A stretch of DNA of 64,000 nt from Thermomonas fusca DSM 15424 (GCF_000423885.1 NZ_AUIV01000001.1:62001-126000), one strand, 5' to 3'. Shown: positions 17,224-26,589, counted from the first letter of the stretch. The notes: generated by a model not told the origin, from the sequence alone. A program made the numbers and translations.

Positions 17224-17634
17224 CTAGTCGCCGCCGTAACGCAGCCAGAGCCGGGCTTCCGACTCGTTGGCGAACATGCGGATCCGGTAGCCGCGCTCCA
17301 GCGCCAGCTGCTCGACGTATTCGATCCGCGATATCTGATCGACGCGGGCCTCGACATAGGCAATCCGCACCCGTTCCAGGCCCAGCCCGGCCACGCCGTT
17401 GAAGAAGCGCGCCAGGTCCGCATCGTCCATCACCTCGCCGGGCAGCGCGTCGAGCACCAGCAGCGCGCTGGCACCGCTGGCAGCCACCCTGTCGGCGATG
17501 TGCCGCCAGTATTCGCGGGTCATCTCGAGGTTGTGCTCGGCCGCAACCTCGCCCAGCAGCTGCACGGTCAGCAGCGGCGGCTGGTAGTCGAACTCCAGCC
17601 GATAGCTGCCGCCGGCCAGCGTTTCCCGGGTCAT
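17224..17634 (-). CDS. STAS/SpoIIAA-like small protein, paralog B
   Basis: The protein has 136 aa, soluble, with no motif for catalysis. Its start overlaps the stop of the glutathione peroxidase gene (ATGA), so it is translationally coupled. Strands and helices run as RLEFDYQPPLLTVQLLGEV, ASALLVLDALPG, LERVRIAYVEARVDQ, YRIRMFANESEARLWLRYGG, an alternating alpha/beta layout like STAS domains. The C-terminal half lines up with the protein at 10700 (LVLD/LVLE, VRIAYVE/VRIAFVE, LERG, WLRYG). No Ser phosphorylation site like that of SpoIIAA can be assigned. Function is unknown. Confidence 0.75.
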   Translation of the reverse strand: MTRETLAGGSYRLEFDYQPPLLTVQLLGEVAAEHNLEMTREYWRHIADRVAASGASALLVLDALPGEVMDDADLARFFNGVAGLGLERVRIAYVEARVDQISRIEYVEQLALERGYRIRMFANESEARLWLRYGGD

Positions 17635-18113
17635 GCCAAGGCGTCCTCGATGTCGCCGGCCAGGGATTCCGGCTTGTCGGTGGGCGCATAGCGCGCCAGC
17701 ACCCGGCCATCGCGCCCGACCAGGAACTTGCTGAAGTTCCACTTGATCGCGTCGATGCCCAGCAGGCCGCCCTTCTCCTTCTTCAACCACCGCCACAATG
17801 GATGCGCACCGGCGCCGTTGACCTCCACCTTGGCGAACATCGGGAAGCTCACGTCATAGGTCAGCGAGCAGAAATCGCGGATCTCGTCGGCATCGCCGGG
17901 TTCCTGGTGGCCGAACTGGTCGCAGGGGAAGCCCAGCACCACCAGCCCGCGCTCGCGGTACTCGCGCCACAGCGCCTCCAGACCCGCGTACTGCGGGGTG
18001 AACCCGCACTTGCTGGCGACGTTGACGATCAGCAGCACCTGCCCGCGCCACTGCGACAGCGGCTGCGGGGTGCCATCCAGGCCGATGGCCTCGAATTCGA
18101 ATGCGGTAGACAT
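17631..18113 (-). CDS. Glutathione peroxidase (thioredoxin-fold)
   Basis: The protein has 160 aa and reduces peroxides with thiol donors. The peroxidatic Cys is in NVASKCGFTPQY, and FPCDQFGHQEPG carries the conserved second Cys and Gln; the Trp-Asn pair appears as IKWNFSKFLV. All four of the expected catalytic positions (Cys, Gln, Trp, Asn) are present. Many bacterial members of this family actually use thioredoxin, so the glutathione label is by family only. It lies upstream of, and overlaps, the STAS-like gene at 17224. Confidence 0.92.
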   Translation of the reverse strand: MSTAFEFEAIGLDGTPQPLSQWRGQVLLIVNVASKCGFTPQYAGLEALWREYRERGLVVLGFPCDQFGHQEPGDADEIRDFCSLTYDVSFPMFAKVEVNGAGAHPLWRWLKKEKGGLLGIDAIKWNFSKFLVGRDGRVLARYAPTDKPESLAGDIEDALA

Positions 18114-18317
18114 GGGCGGCTCGATCGCGGCAACGCAGTGCAGGGGGATCGACCCAGCCTATCCGCAAACCGCGGGAAATCAATCAACCGTTGGCCATAC
18201 CTGAGCTGCTTCACTCCTGCCGCCGGCAGGCATGCGATACCCTTGCGGGTGCGCAAACCGCGTAGCGCCGAGCCCGCTTGGCTGCCTTCCTCCGTCGAAC
18301 TACCGGACCCAGAAACC

Positions 18318-20495
18318 ATGAAACAACCCATCGCCTGCGCGCTCGCGCTCGCCATTGCCGCCGCCCTGGGCGCCAACACCGCCAACGCCGCCGCGCAGAA
18401 GCAGGAGGCTTCGACTTCGATGAACACCGCCACCGCCTACAGCGGCCCGTTCGCCGCGCCCAGCACGCTGGACCTGAACTACCCGCAGTTCGACCGGATC
18501 GAGGACAGCGACTTCGCCCCCGCCTTCGACGCCGGCATGGCCGAGCAGCTGCGCGAGATGGACGCGATCGCCAACAACCCGGAAGCGCCGAGCTTCCAGA
18601 ACACCATCGTGGCGATGGAGAAGAGCGGCCAGCTGCTGGATCGCGCCACCAACGTGTTCTTCAACCTGGTCGGCACCGACAAGAACGACGCCCGCGACAA
18701 GCTGCAGACCGAGTACGCGCCGAAGTTCTCCGCGCACCGCGATGCGATCACCCTGAACCCGAAGCTGTTCGCGCGGATCAAGGCGCTGCACGACGCCCGC
18801 GACACACTGGGACTGGACGCAGTCGACCGCCGCCTGCTGGAAAAGCGCTACGAGGACTTCGTCCGCGGCGGCGCCGCGTTGACCGACGCGCAGAAGGCGC
18901 GCATCCGCGACATCAACACGCAGATGTCCAAGCTGGGCACCCAGTTCAACCAGAACGTGCTGGCGGAAGTGAATGCGTCGGCCTTCGTGGTGGACACCCG
19001 CGCCGAACTGGCCGGGATGAGCGACGAGCAGATCGCCGCCGCCGCCGAGGCCGCCAAGGCGCGGTCGCTTCCCGGCAAGTACGTGATCGCCCTGCTCAAC
19101 ACCACCGGCCAGCCGGCCGAGGCGCAGCTGGCCAATCGCGCCCTGCGCCAGCGCCTGCACGAGGCCTCGGTGGCCCGCGGCAGCCGCGGCAACCAGTGGG
19201 ACAACACCGCCATCGTCTCGCAGGTGCTGAAGCTGCGCGCCGAACGCGCGCGCCTGCTGGGCTACGACACCTCGGCCAACTTCGTGCTGGCCGACGAAAC
19301 CGCCGCCAACCAGGACAACGTCAACGCCATGCTGCGCCAGCTGGCGCCGAAGGCGGTGGCCAATGCCCGCCGCGAGGGCGCCGACCTGCAGGCGATGATC
19401 GACGCCGAGCAGAAGGCCAAGGGCGAGCCGACCTTCGCCCTGCAGCCGTGGGACTGGGCCTACTACAGCGAGAAGGTGCGCGCGGCGAAGTTCAGCTTCG
19501 ACGAAAGCCAGCTCAAGCCGTACTTCGAGATGAGGAACGTGCTCGAGAATGGCGTGTTCTATGCCGCCAACAAGCTGTACGGGATCAGCTTCAAGGAACG
19601 CACCGATCTGCCCAAGTACCACCCGGACACCTGGATCTACGACGTGTTCGACAAGGACGGCAAGCGCCTGTCGATCTTCATCTGGGACCCCTACGCGCGT
19701 GCCTCCAAGCGCGGCGGCGCGTGGATGAACACCTACGTGGCGCAGTCGGCGCTGCTGGGCGAGAAGCCGGTGGTGGCCAACCACCTGAACGTGCCCAAGC
19801 CGTCCGAAGGCAAGCCCACCCTGCTCACCTGGGACGAGGTCACCACCGCCTTCCACGAGTTCGGCCACGCGCTGCACGGCTTCTTCCAGGACGTGCGCTA
19901 CCCGTACTTCTCGATGAACGTGCCGCGCGATTTCGTCGAATACCCGTCGCAGGTCAACGAGATGTGGGCCGACTGGCCGGAGATCCTGGCCCACTACGCC
20001 AAGCACTACCAGACCGGCGAGGCGATGCCGAAGGAATTGCTGGACAAGGTGATCGCGGCGTCGAAGTTCAACCAGGGCTTCGCCACCACCGAGTACCTGG
20101 AGGCGGCGATGCTGGACCAGCGCTGGCACCAGCTGGCGCTGGAGAACATCCCCGAGGCCAGTGGCGTGATGGCATTCGAGGCGCAGGCGCTGAAAGCCGA
20201 CGGCTTCGACTACGCGCCGGTGCCGCCGCGCTACCGGACGCCCTACTTCAGCCACATCATGGGCGGCTATGCGGCCGGCTACTACGCCTACATCTGGTCG
20301 GAGGTGCTGGGCGCCAATACCACCCAGTGGATCCGCAAGAACGGCGGATTGAGCCTTGCGAACGGCGATCGCCTGCGCGAATTCGTGCTGGCGCCGGGCG
20401 GGCAGATCGAAGCCGGCAAGCTGTTCCCCAACTTCGCCGGCTACGAGGCGAAGATCGAGGCCCTGCTGGAACAGCGCGGGCTGGACAGCAAGTAA
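18318..20495 (+). CDS. dcp: M3-family peptidyl-dipeptidase (Dcp-like), exported
   Basis: The protein has 725 aa. A signal peptide (LALAIAAALGANTANAAA) suggests periplasmic location. The catalytic zinc motif is FHEFGHALHGFF (HEFGH), with the third ligand Glu some 25 residues on, in the FVEYPSQVNEMW segment. The M3 family cleaves short peptides; Dcp removes C-terminal dipeptides. The ending YFSHIMGGYAAGYYAYIWSE carries the conserved Tyr and Gly-rich substrate loop. Length is close to the usual 680-720. The start was placed at the signal peptide; the frame extends far upstream, antisense to gpx. Confidence 0.9.
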   Translation: MKQPIACALALAIAAALGANTANAAAQKQEASTSMNTATAYSGPFAAPSTLDLNYPQFDRIEDSDFAPAFDAGMAEQLREMDAIANNPEAPSFQNTIVAMEKSGQLLDRATNVFFNLVGTDKNDARDKLQTEYAPKFSAHRDAITLNPKLFARIKALHDARDTLGLDAVDRRLLEKRYEDFVRGGAALTDAQKARIRDINTQMSKLGTQFNQNVLAEVNASAFVVDTRAELAGMSDEQIAAAAEAAKARSLPGKYVIALLNTTGQPAEAQLANRALRQRLHEASVARGSRGNQWDNTAIVSQVLKLRAERARLLGYDTSANFVLADETAANQDNVNAMLRQLAPKAVANARREGADLQAMIDAEQKAKGEPTFALQPWDWAYYSEKVRAAKFSFDESQLKPYFEMRNVLENGVFYAANKLYGISFKERTDLPKYHPDTWIYDVFDKDGKRLSIFIWDPYARASKRGGAWMNTYVAQSALLGEKPVVANHLNVPKPSEGKPTLLTWDEVTTAFHEFGHALHGFFQDVRYPYFSMNVPRDFVEYPSQVNEMWADWPEILAHYAKHYQTGEAMPKELLDKVIAASKFNQGFATTEYLEAAMLDQRWHQLALENIPEASGVMAFEAQALKADGFDYAPVPPRYRTPYFSHIMGGYAAGYYAYIWSEVLGANTTQWIRKNGGLSLANGDRLREFVLAPGGQIEAGKLFPNFAGYEAKIEALLEQRGLDSK

Positions 20496-20502
20496 GCGAT
20501 CC

Positions 20503-20528
20503 GCGGAGCGGGCTGCAACCCGCTCCGC
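20503..20528 (+). terminator. Hairpin just after dcp
   Basis: A perfect 10-bp stem, GCGGAGCGGG with CCCGCTCCGC, loop CTGCAA, begins 7 bases after the dcp stop. No U-run follows; it probably acts with the stronger terminator at 20565. Confidence 0.5.
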
Positions 20529-20564
20529 GCGACCGCCGACGCGGCGCGCAACCATCACCGCATG

Positions 20565-20592
20565 AAAAAACCCCGCCGAGGCGGGGTTTTTT
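20565..20592. terminator. Bidirectional rho-independent terminator between dcp and dksA
   Basis: AAAAAACCCCGCC and GGCGGGGTTTTTT pair over 13 bases. The stem has an A-run on one side and a U-run on the other, so it can stop transcripts from both convergent genes. Confidence 0.9.
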
Positions 20593-20614
20593 CTGACAAT
20601 CGCAGCTGCGAGGC

Positions 20615-21676
20615 TCAGTCGCCCATCTGCTTCTGCATGTGCTCCCAGCGCTCTTGGGCGTCGATGGTGCGCTCGGCGGTCAGCCGCGCTTCCATCCGGT
20701 CCAGGCCGATCTCCTCGCCGGTATCGACGCAGAAGCCGTACTCGCCGCTGTCCACGCGCTTGAGCGTGCTGTCGATCTTGCCGATCAGCTTGCGGTAGCG
20801 GTCGCGGGTGCGCAGCTCCAGCGAATTCTCGGTTTCGCGGGTCGCGCGCTCGGCCTCGTCGCCGATGTCACGCACTTCCTCGCGCAGGTTCTCGATCGTC
20901 TGCTTGGATTCCTCCACCAGGTCGGCCCGCCACTGCAGCAGGCGCTGGCGGAAATATTCCAGCTGCAGCGGACTCATGTATTCCTCGTCCGCCGACGGCT
21001 TGTAGCCGGCCGGCAGGATCGGGCGACCGCTGGCATCGTCGACCTTGTACGGCACGACCTTGTGCTTGCCCTTGGGCGCGGACTGGCCCCCGGACGTTTT
21101 CTTCACCGCAACCATCACTTTCCCTTTCTTCTTGTTGTCCGCGGCCGGCGCCGGCTTTGCGGCCGGCGGTGCCACGGGCTTGTGCGTTTCTTTCTTTGGC
21201 GCTTCCGCCGCCTTGACCGCCTTCTGCGGCTGCGGCTTGGGCGCTGGCGTCTTCTTGTTCACATTCTTCGCAACCACCGGGGCTCTGGCAGCCGCCGGCT
21301 TTTTGGCCGGCGCAGGCTTGGCGACCGCGGCAGCCTTCTTCGCCACCGGTTTCGCAGCGGGTTTGGCGGCGGGCTTTGCAGCAGGCTTGGTGACCGGCTT
21401 GGCGACAGGCTTTTGCGCCATCGGTTTGGCAACCGGCTTAGCCGCCTTGGCGACGGGCTTGGCGACCGGCTTCTTGGCTACCACCGCCTTCTTGACCGGC
21501 GCGGCCTTCTTCACTGGTGCCTGCTTGGCCACCGCCTTCTTCGCGGCGGGCTTGGCCGCCGGCTTCGCCGCCTTTTTGGCGACCGGCGCTGCCTTCTTGG
21601 CGGCCACGGGCTTCTTGGCCGGAGCGGCCTTCTTGGCCGCCTTGGCGACCTTCTTCGCGGGTTTTTTCGCTGCCAC
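20615..21676 (-). CDS. dksA: RNA polymerase-binding protein DksA with long Lys/Ala/Pro tail
   Basis: The protein has 353 aa; DksA is normally about 150. Residues 1 to about 205 are a low-complexity AKKPA/KPVAK tail like histone H1, and the DksA domain occupies the last 140. The coiled-coil part (QLEYFRQRLLQWRADLVEE ... RYRKLIGKIDSTLKRV) is intact. The tip reads DEAERAT, with Glu for the second Asp of the D-x-x-D-x-A motif. In the zinc finger only the first Cys remains (FCVDTG, then RTIDAQE), so zinc binding is unlikely. The GTG start is supported by AAGGAA upstream. It should act with ppGpp on RNA polymerase. Confidence 0.88.
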   Translation of the reverse strand: MAAKKPAKKVAKAAKKAAPAKKPVAAKKAAPVAKKAAKPAAKPAAKKAVAKQAPVKKAAPVKKAVVAKKPVAKPVAKAAKPVAKPMAQKPVAKPVTKPAAKPAAKPAAKPVAKKAAAVAKPAPAKKPAAARAPVVAKNVNKKTPAPKPQPQKAVKAAEAPKKETHKPVAPPAAKPAPAADNKKKGKVMVAVKKTSGGQSAPKGKHKVVPYKVDDASGRPILPAGYKPSADEEYMSPLQLEYFRQRLLQWRADLVEESKQTIENLREEVRDIGDEAERATRETENSLELRTRDRYRKLIGKIDSTLKRVDSGEYGFCVDTGEEIGLDRMEARLTAERTIDAQERWEHMQKQMGD

Positions 21677-21798
21677 GTCGAGGTGTTCCTTGGGTTTTCC
21701 CTTGAGGCGGGAAGGCGCGCTGTTATACCCTGCCACGCGCAAGGCGGCAACCACGTGAATCCCGCGGCGCCGCCTGCCTCCCCGTCCGTGGCCGCTCC

Positions 21799-22017
21799 GT
21801 GATCGACAGACTCCTCATCGCGCTGCTGCGCGGCTACAAGCGCTGGATCAGCCCCCTGCTGGGGACGCGCTGCCGGTTCGTCCCCACCTGTTCGGAATAC
21901 GCGATGGACGCCATCGGCCGCTTCGGCGCGCTCCGCGGCGGGTGGCTGGCGATCCGCCGCATCGGCCGCTGCCATCCCCTTCACCCCGGCGGGCACGACC
22001 CCGTGCCGCCAGGCTGA
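21799..22017 (+). CDS. yidD: Membrane protein insertion efficiency factor YidD
   Basis: The protein has 72 aa. It has the amphipathic start [18 protein letters not shown] and the conserved block [15 protein letters not shown] with two of the family Cys, then [18 protein letters not shown], which holds the third Cys and the H-P-G-G-x-D-P motif. YidD helps YidC insert inner-membrane proteins. In many bacteria it lies between rnpA and yidC; here it stands alone between dksA (divergent) and folE2 (convergent). The start is GTG. Confidence 0.93.
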   Translation: MIDRLLIALLRGYKRWISPLLGTRCRFVPTCSEYAMDAIGRFGALRGGWLAIRRIGRCHPLHPGGHDPVPPG

Positions 22018-22128
22018 GCAGGCCGGTTTCAGCCCTGCAGAGTCTCAATCGCCGGCAGACGGTCGAAAGACGCGATCGCGGCGGCAGCCATCGTCATTGA
22101 ACGAAGTAGAGGCGCGCAGATGCGTTGC

Positions 22129-23052
22129 TCAGGCGTTCCTGCCGCTGACGCTGGCGACGGCGTCGTGCGGATGCAGGCTTTCGAAATGGGCCACGCGGGC
22201 GCTCCACGCGGCGATCCGCGCATCAGCCGCAAGCACCGAGGACACCCGCCGCGCGGCATCCTCGCAGAACATCAGGTTGGCAGCATTGGCCTGCGCGAAG
22301 GCCTGCTCGTCCTCGCGCTTGACCGCCGTCTGCACCGGGGTGCCCAGCGCGGCTTCCAGCGCATCCACCAGCGACGCCAGCGGCAGTTCATCGAAGGCAG
22401 GCCGCAGTTCCACCCGCACGTCGGCGCGGCTGCGCTGCGCATGCGGGGTGGCGGCCATGCCGCGCTCGCCGGCCAGCCAGTCGTGCACCATGAGCAGCGA
22501 CAGCGCAGGCACGGCGGCAAAATCCTCGGCGAAACGCTGCGCGTTGACCTGCCGCGACAGTGCCGCCGAGGCCGGACAGGTGCTGGAATACTCGACGGAG
22601 AAGCCCAGCGTCAGCCGAAGATGGCCATCGACAAGCTCCGCCTCGATCTCCACCGGATAGCGTTTCCAGCCGGCATTGTCGCTCAGCAGCGCGCGGCGCA
22701 GCAGCAGGTGGTCGAAGCGCAGGCGCAGGCGCGCGCGTTCGGCCAGGCCTTTCTGCGAAACGATGCAGGCATCCAGCAGCCGCCGCAGCGAGGGCGCGCC
22801 CAGCGCTTCGTTGGCCAGCCCTTCCTGCAATTGCAGGTACAGCCGCGACATGTGGATGCCGCGGGCGTCGGGATCGCGCAGGTTGACCGCCACGTCGACG
22901 CTGGCCGGCACCAGCAGCGGCGCGCCGCCCTCGCCGGCCAGCCGGATCGGCAGGGCCATGCCATCCATTCCCACCCAGTCCAGCGGGCGCGCCAGCGCGA
23001 CCGGGTCAAAGGCGACATCGGGTAGGGAGACGGGGGAAACGATCTTGTGCAT
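22129..23052 (-). CDS. folE2: GTP cyclohydrolase IB (FolE2)
   Basis: The protein has 307 aa, the usual size. It makes 7,8-dihydroneopterin triphosphate from GTP, the first step to folate and queuosine. The metal-ligand Cys is in VEYSSTCPASAALSRQ. Also visible are VDLRG-like VNLRDPDARGIHMSRLY, the MVHDWLAGERGMAATPHAQRS loop and the HPHDAVA end near the C-terminus. FolE2 can use metals other than zinc and is often zinc-regulated; I saw no clear Zur site upstream. The start MHKIVSP was chosen over longer frames by family fit. It is probably the last gene of the efp cluster. Confidence 0.9.
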   Translation of the reverse strand: MHKIVSPVSLPDVAFDPVALARPLDWVGMDGMALPIRLAGEGGAPLLVPASVDVAVNLRDPDARGIHMSRLYLQLQEGLANEALGAPSLRRLLDACIVSQKGLAERARLRLRFDHLLLRRALLSDNAGWKRYPVEIEAELVDGHLRLTLGFSVEYSSTCPASAALSRQVNAQRFAEDFAAVPALSLLMVHDWLAGERGMAATPHAQRSRADVRVELRPAFDELPLASLVDALEAALGTPVQTAVKREDEQAFAQANAANLMFCEDAARRVSSVLAADARIAAWSARVAHFESLHPHDAVASVSGRNA

Positions 23053-23122
23053 CGCCACATTGTACCGTTGCGGGCATGCGCGCCTGCGCAACGCTCTGGT
23101 GCATCCGCACCGCTGCGCGCGA

Positions 23123-23794
23123 TCAGCCGCGGGCGGCGCGCCAAGCAGCCAGCAGCGCGACCGGCGCCGGCAGCGGGCCCTTGGCGCCACGCGCCAGCCG
23201 GCCCAACCGCGCCCGCACCAGCGCGGCATGGATGCGCTCGGTGCGGGGCGCATCACGCAGCGACGGCAGCGCCAGCAGGCTGGGGATATCGGTTCCGGCC
23301 GCCGGCACGCCGCGTATCGGCAGATGCAGCACCCATTCGGCCAGCAGCGCTTCGGCCGTCGCCTGGGTGGATGCGGGCGCCGTGGCATCGAACAGCTGCG
23401 CCGACAGCGTCGCCTGCGCACGCGCAAACGGCTCCAGCCCGCGCAGGCTCGCCGCGCGGTCGGCTTCGGGGCTGCGGCTGGCGCGCAGCGCCGGGATGGC
23501 GGCCGCCAGCAGCGGCCAGTCCAGCGGCAGCTTCTGCAGCGCCAGCCCCAGCGGGTGGCGGCGCGCGCCGCGCGACCAGCCCGCGAGTTCTTCTTCCCAC
23601 CAGCCCAGCTTGGCCGCGCCCGGGGTCGGGTCGTCCCCGCCCCAGGCGGCCTCGGTCAGCTCGCCGCGCAGGGCCAGCCAGGCGCGCGCGCGCTGGCGCT
23701 GCGGCATCGGCAGGAACACTTCCGCCACGGACCATTCCGGCCACTGCGTCCGCCATTTGGCGAGGAAACTGTCGAGGGAAGCGCTGTCGTTCAT
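23123..23794 (-). CDS. Squalene/phytoene synthase-like protein lacking catalytic motifs
   Basis: The protein has 223 aa, shorter than real squalene/phytoene synthases (about 270-350). The block KLGWWEEELAGWSRGARRHP matches the K-L-x-W-W-x-E-E-L-x-R/G-x-P segment of the trans-isoprenyl head-to-head synthase family. I cannot find either Asp-rich motif (D-x-x-x-D) that binds the prenyl diphosphate Mg2+. It is otherwise Ala/Leu/Arg rich and all-helical. It may be an accessory protein, as NDUFAF6 is in mitochondria. It sits between gph and folE2 on the same strand, 70 bases from folE2. Confidence 0.65.
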   Translation of the reverse strand: MNDSASLDSFLAKWRTQWPEWSVAEVFLPMPQRQRARAWLALRGELTEAAWGGDDPTPGAAKLGWWEEELAGWSRGARRHPLGLALQKLPLDWPLLAAAIPALRASRSPEADRAASLRGLEPFARAQATLSAQLFDATAPASTQATAEALLAEWVLHLPIRGVPAAGTDIPSLLALPSLRDAPRTERIHAALVRARLGRLARGAKGPLPAPVALLAAWRAARG

Positions 23795-23838
23795 GGGGAA
23801 ATTGTAGGCGGGCGGAGGCGTGGAAGCCGATGCGGTGG

Positions 23839-24504
23839 TCAGCAGGTCGGGATGCCGCCCAGCAGATCGCGCGACGTTTCCACCATCACGTCGCCGCCCC
23901 ACTCCGCTGGCTGGTCGCCATCGGGGCGATAACCCCAAAGGGCCACCACCGAGCGCATGCCGGCAGCACGGGCGGCGTCGATGTCGCGACGGTCGTCGCC
24001 GACGTACACGCAATCGTCGATGGCGGCGCCCAGTTCGGCCGCGGCGTGCAGCAGCGGCAGCGGATGCGGCTTGCGTTCGGCAAGGGTATCGCCGCCGATC
24101 AGGATGGCGCAGCGCGTTTCCCAGCCCAGCCCCGGCAGCACCTGCCGGGCCAGGTATTCCGGCTTGTTGGTGACGATGCCCCAGCGGCTGCCGGCGGCCT
24201 CGATGGCGTCCAGCAATTCGGCCACGCCGTCGAACAGCACGCTGTGCCGGCCCAGCACCTGTTCGTAGATATCGAGGAACTCGCGGATCATCTCGCCCGG
24301 CACTTCGCCGCCCAGCTGCGGGAATGCCGCCGCGCTCATCGCCCGCGAGCCTTTGGATACGTGCGGACGCAGCGCCTCCAGCGCCATCGGCCCCTGCCCG
24401 CGGGCCGCGCGCATGCGGTTGACGGTGGCCACCATGTCCGGCGCGCTGTCGAGCAGGGTGCCGTCGAGGTCGAACAGCACCAGCTTCGGAAACACTGCGC
24501 TCAT
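23839..24504 (-). CDS. gph: Phosphoglycolate phosphatase (HAD family)
   Basis: The protein has 221 aa. HAD motif I is [17 protein letters not shown] (nucleophile Asp), motif [11 protein letters not shown], motif III the Lys in [10 protein letters not shown], and motif [19 protein letters not shown]. It hydrolyses 2-phosphoglycolate arising from DNA repair, and in this gene order is typically named Gph. The start overlaps the stop of ubiG by 4 bases. The order mtaD-ubiG-gph is also found in Pseudomonas, which supports the assignment. Confidence 0.9.
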   Translation of the reverse strand: MSAVFPKLVLFDLDGTLLDSAPDMVATVNRMRAARGQGPMALEALRPHVSKGSRAMSAAAFPQLGGEVPGEMIREFLDIYEQVLGRHSVLFDGVAELLDAIEAAGSRWGIVTNKPEYLARQVLPGLGWETRCAILIGGDTLAERKPHPLPLLHAAAELGAAIDDCVYVGDDRRDIDAARAAGMRSVVALWGYRPDGDQPAEWGGDVMVETSRDLLGGIPTC

Positions 24505-25214
24505 TCCGGCCTGCGCGCGCAGGCGAGGTAATTGACGTCGGTGCGCCGCACCACCCGCGCCGCGTTGCGCCACGGTTCGTACATCAGGCCGCTGACGTCT
24601 TCCAGCGCCAACCCGGCCTCGCGCAGCAGCCGCGCCAGTTCCGAGGGCTTGATGAAGTCGCGGTACTGGTGGGTGCCCCTGGGCAGCAGGCGGGCGATGT
24701 ATTCCGCGCCGACGATTGCCAGCGCGAACGCGGCCGGGGTGCGGTTGAGAGTGGACAGGAACAGGCGGCCACCCGGCTTCAGCAGGGTCGCACAGGCGCG
24801 CACGATGGCGGCCGGATCGGGCACGTGCTCGAGCATTTCCATGCAGGTGACGACATCGAACGAAGCCGGCGCTTCCTCGGCCAGCGCTTCCACCGCCAGC
24901 TGCCGGTATTCGACCTTCACTCCCGACTCCAGCCCGTGCAGGCGCGCGACTTTCAGCAGGTTCGGCGCCAGGTCGATGGCAGTGACACGGGCACCAGCCT
25001 TGGCCAGCGCCTCGCTGAGCAGGCCGCCGCCGCAGCCCACGTCCAGCACGGCCGCATCGCGCAGGGTGGTCCGGTCCAACACGTAACCCAGCCGCGCCGG
25101 GTTCAGCGCGTGCAGCGCCTTCTGCGGGCCGTTGGGGTCCCACCAGCGCTGCGCAAGCTCGTCGAACTTGTCGAGTTCGGACTGGTGGAAATTGGTCTGG
25201 GCGGTTGCGCTCAT
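24501..25214 (-). CDS. ubiG: Ubiquinone biosynthesis O-methyltransferase UbiG
   Basis: The protein has 237 aa. UbiG carries out both O-methylations of ubiquinone synthesis using SAM. The family start [21 protein letters not shown] and LNPARLGYV are distinctive. SAM motif I is [16 protein letters not shown], motif post-I is VTAIDLA, and [13 protein letters not shown] is the next conserved block. It lies between mtaD (34 bases upstream) and gph (overlap 4). All expected residues appear to be present. Confidence 0.95.
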   Translation of the reverse strand: MSATAQTNFHQSELDKFDELAQRWWDPNGPQKALHALNPARLGYVLDRTTLRDAAVLDVGCGGGLLSEALAKAGARVTAIDLAPNLLKVARLHGLESGVKVEYRQLAVEALAEEAPASFDVVTCMEMLEHVPDPAAIVRACATLLKPGGRLFLSTLNRTPAAFALAIVGAEYIARLLPRGTHQYRDFIKPSELARLLREAGLALEDVSGLMYEPWRNAARVVRRTDVNYLACARRPE

Positions 25215-25248
25215 GGTTGGCGTCCTGCGGATCCCTGCGGGAGGAAAA

Positions 25249-26586
25249 TCATCGTTGGATGGCGGCAATGCGCTGCCGCCACTGCCTGGCGTTGGCGACG
25301 ATGGCGTCGACGTCCATGTCCACCAGCACGCGCTGGCGCAGCTTGGGCACGCCATCGATCCAGACATCGCTGACCTGCTGGCGACCGGTGGCGTAGACCA
25401 GCTGCGAGACAACGTGGTGCAGCGGCTGCGTCTCGAGCTGCGACAGGTCGACGCACACCAGATCGGCGCGCTTGCCAATTTCAATACTGCCGATGCGCGC
25501 ATCGAAACCCAGTGCCTTGGCACCACCCAGCGTGGCCGCGTGCAGCGCCTCGAACGCGGAGAAGCCGGCGGCGTCGTTGGCCACCGCCTTGCCCAGCAGC
25601 GCGGCGGTGCGGGTTTCGCCGAACATGTCGAGGTCGTTGTTGCTGGCGCAGCCGTCGGTGCCGATGGCAAGGTTCACCCCCGCCTTCAGCAGCGCGCAGG
25701 CCGGGCAGAAGCCCGAGGCCAGCTTGAGGTTGGACTCCGGGCAATGCACCACGCTGACGCCGCGCTCGGCGCAAAGGTGGATTTCGGCCTCGGTGAGCTG
25801 GGTCATGTGCACCGCGATCAGGCGGTCGTTGACCAGGCCCAGCCGGTCCAGCCGCGCCAGCGGGCGCTGGCCGTGCAGGCTGATCGAATCGGCGACTTCC
25901 TGCGCGGTCTCGTGGGTGTGCAGATGCACCGGCACGTCGAGCTGGTCGGACAGCATCCGCACGCGCTCGAAATTGGCATCGTTGACCGTGTACGGCGCGT
26001 GCGGGGCGAACGCGGTGCCGACCAGCGGATCACCGCGCCAGGCATCGTGCAGTTCGCAGGCGCGGTCGAAGTATTCGTCGTCCGACTTCGCCCAGGCGCT
26101 GGGGAAGTCGATGATCACCGCGCCGACCAGCGCGCGGAAACCGTGCTTCTTGTAGACGCCGGCCTGCACGTCGGGGAAGAAGTAGTTCTCGTTGGCGCAG
26201 GTGGTGCCGCCACGCAGCATCTCGGCGATCGACAGCGCCATGCCGTCGGCCACGAATTCCGGCCCGATCACCGCCGCTTCCACCGGCCAGATGTGCTCGC
26301 GCAACCAGGTCATCAGCGGCAGGTCGTCGGCGATCCCGCGCAGCAGGGTCATCGGGTTGTGGGTGTGGGCGTTGACCAGGCCGGGGATCAGCGCGGCATC
26401 CGGGCGCGACACGGTTTCCTTCGCCGCGAAGCGCGTGCGCGCCTCGGCGATGGGCAGCACGGCAACGATGGCGCCGGCAGAAACGGCAACGGCGTGATCC
26501 GGGAGGACCACGCCGTGCGGCACCACCGGGACCACCCAGCCGGCTTCGATCAGCAGATCGCAGGGCTGCGGGGCGGCATCGGTCAT
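25249..26586 (-). CDS. mtaD: 5-Methylthioadenosine / S-adenosylhomocysteine deaminase (TRZ/ATZ family)
   Basis: The protein has 445 aa and belongs to the amidohydrolase superfamily. The metal motif is [12 protein letters not shown] (H-x-H), with [10 protein letters not shown], the [14 protein letters not shown] strand and [13 protein letters not shown] (the catalytic Asp) following in order. It deaminates MTA and SAH, or a related substrate, in the salvage of SAM by-products. The gene starts 3 bases past the stop of efp and is followed by ubiG, whose methylations yield SAH, so the pairing makes sense. The exact substrate is by family only. Confidence 0.88.
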   Translation of the reverse strand: MTDAAPQPCDLLIEAGWVVPVVPHGVVLPDHAVAVSAGAIVAVLPIAEARTRFAAKETVSRPDAALIPGLVNAHTHNPMTLLRGIADDLPLMTWLREHIWPVEAAVIGPEFVADGMALSIAEMLRGGTTCANENYFFPDVQAGVYKKHGFRALVGAVIIDFPSAWAKSDDEYFDRACELHDAWRGDPLVGTAFAPHAPYTVNDANFERVRMLSDQLDVPVHLHTHETAQEVADSISLHGQRPLARLDRLGLVNDRLIAVHMTQLTEAEIHLCAERGVSVVHCPESNLKLASGFCPACALLKAGVNLAIGTDGCASNNDLDMFGETRTAALLGKAVANDAAGFSAFEALHAATLGGAKALGFDARIGSIEIGKRADLVCVDLSQLETQPLHHVVSQLVYATGRQQVSDVWIDGVPKLRQRVLVDMDVDAIVANARQWRQRIAAIQR

Positions 26587-26589
26587 GAC

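Noticed and set aside
21100..21680. Short tandem repeats that at first look like a repeat array
   Set aside because: They are the codons of the Lys/Ala/Pro tail of dksA and keep frame throughout. Spacing is irregular and there are no spacers, so it is not a CRISPR array.
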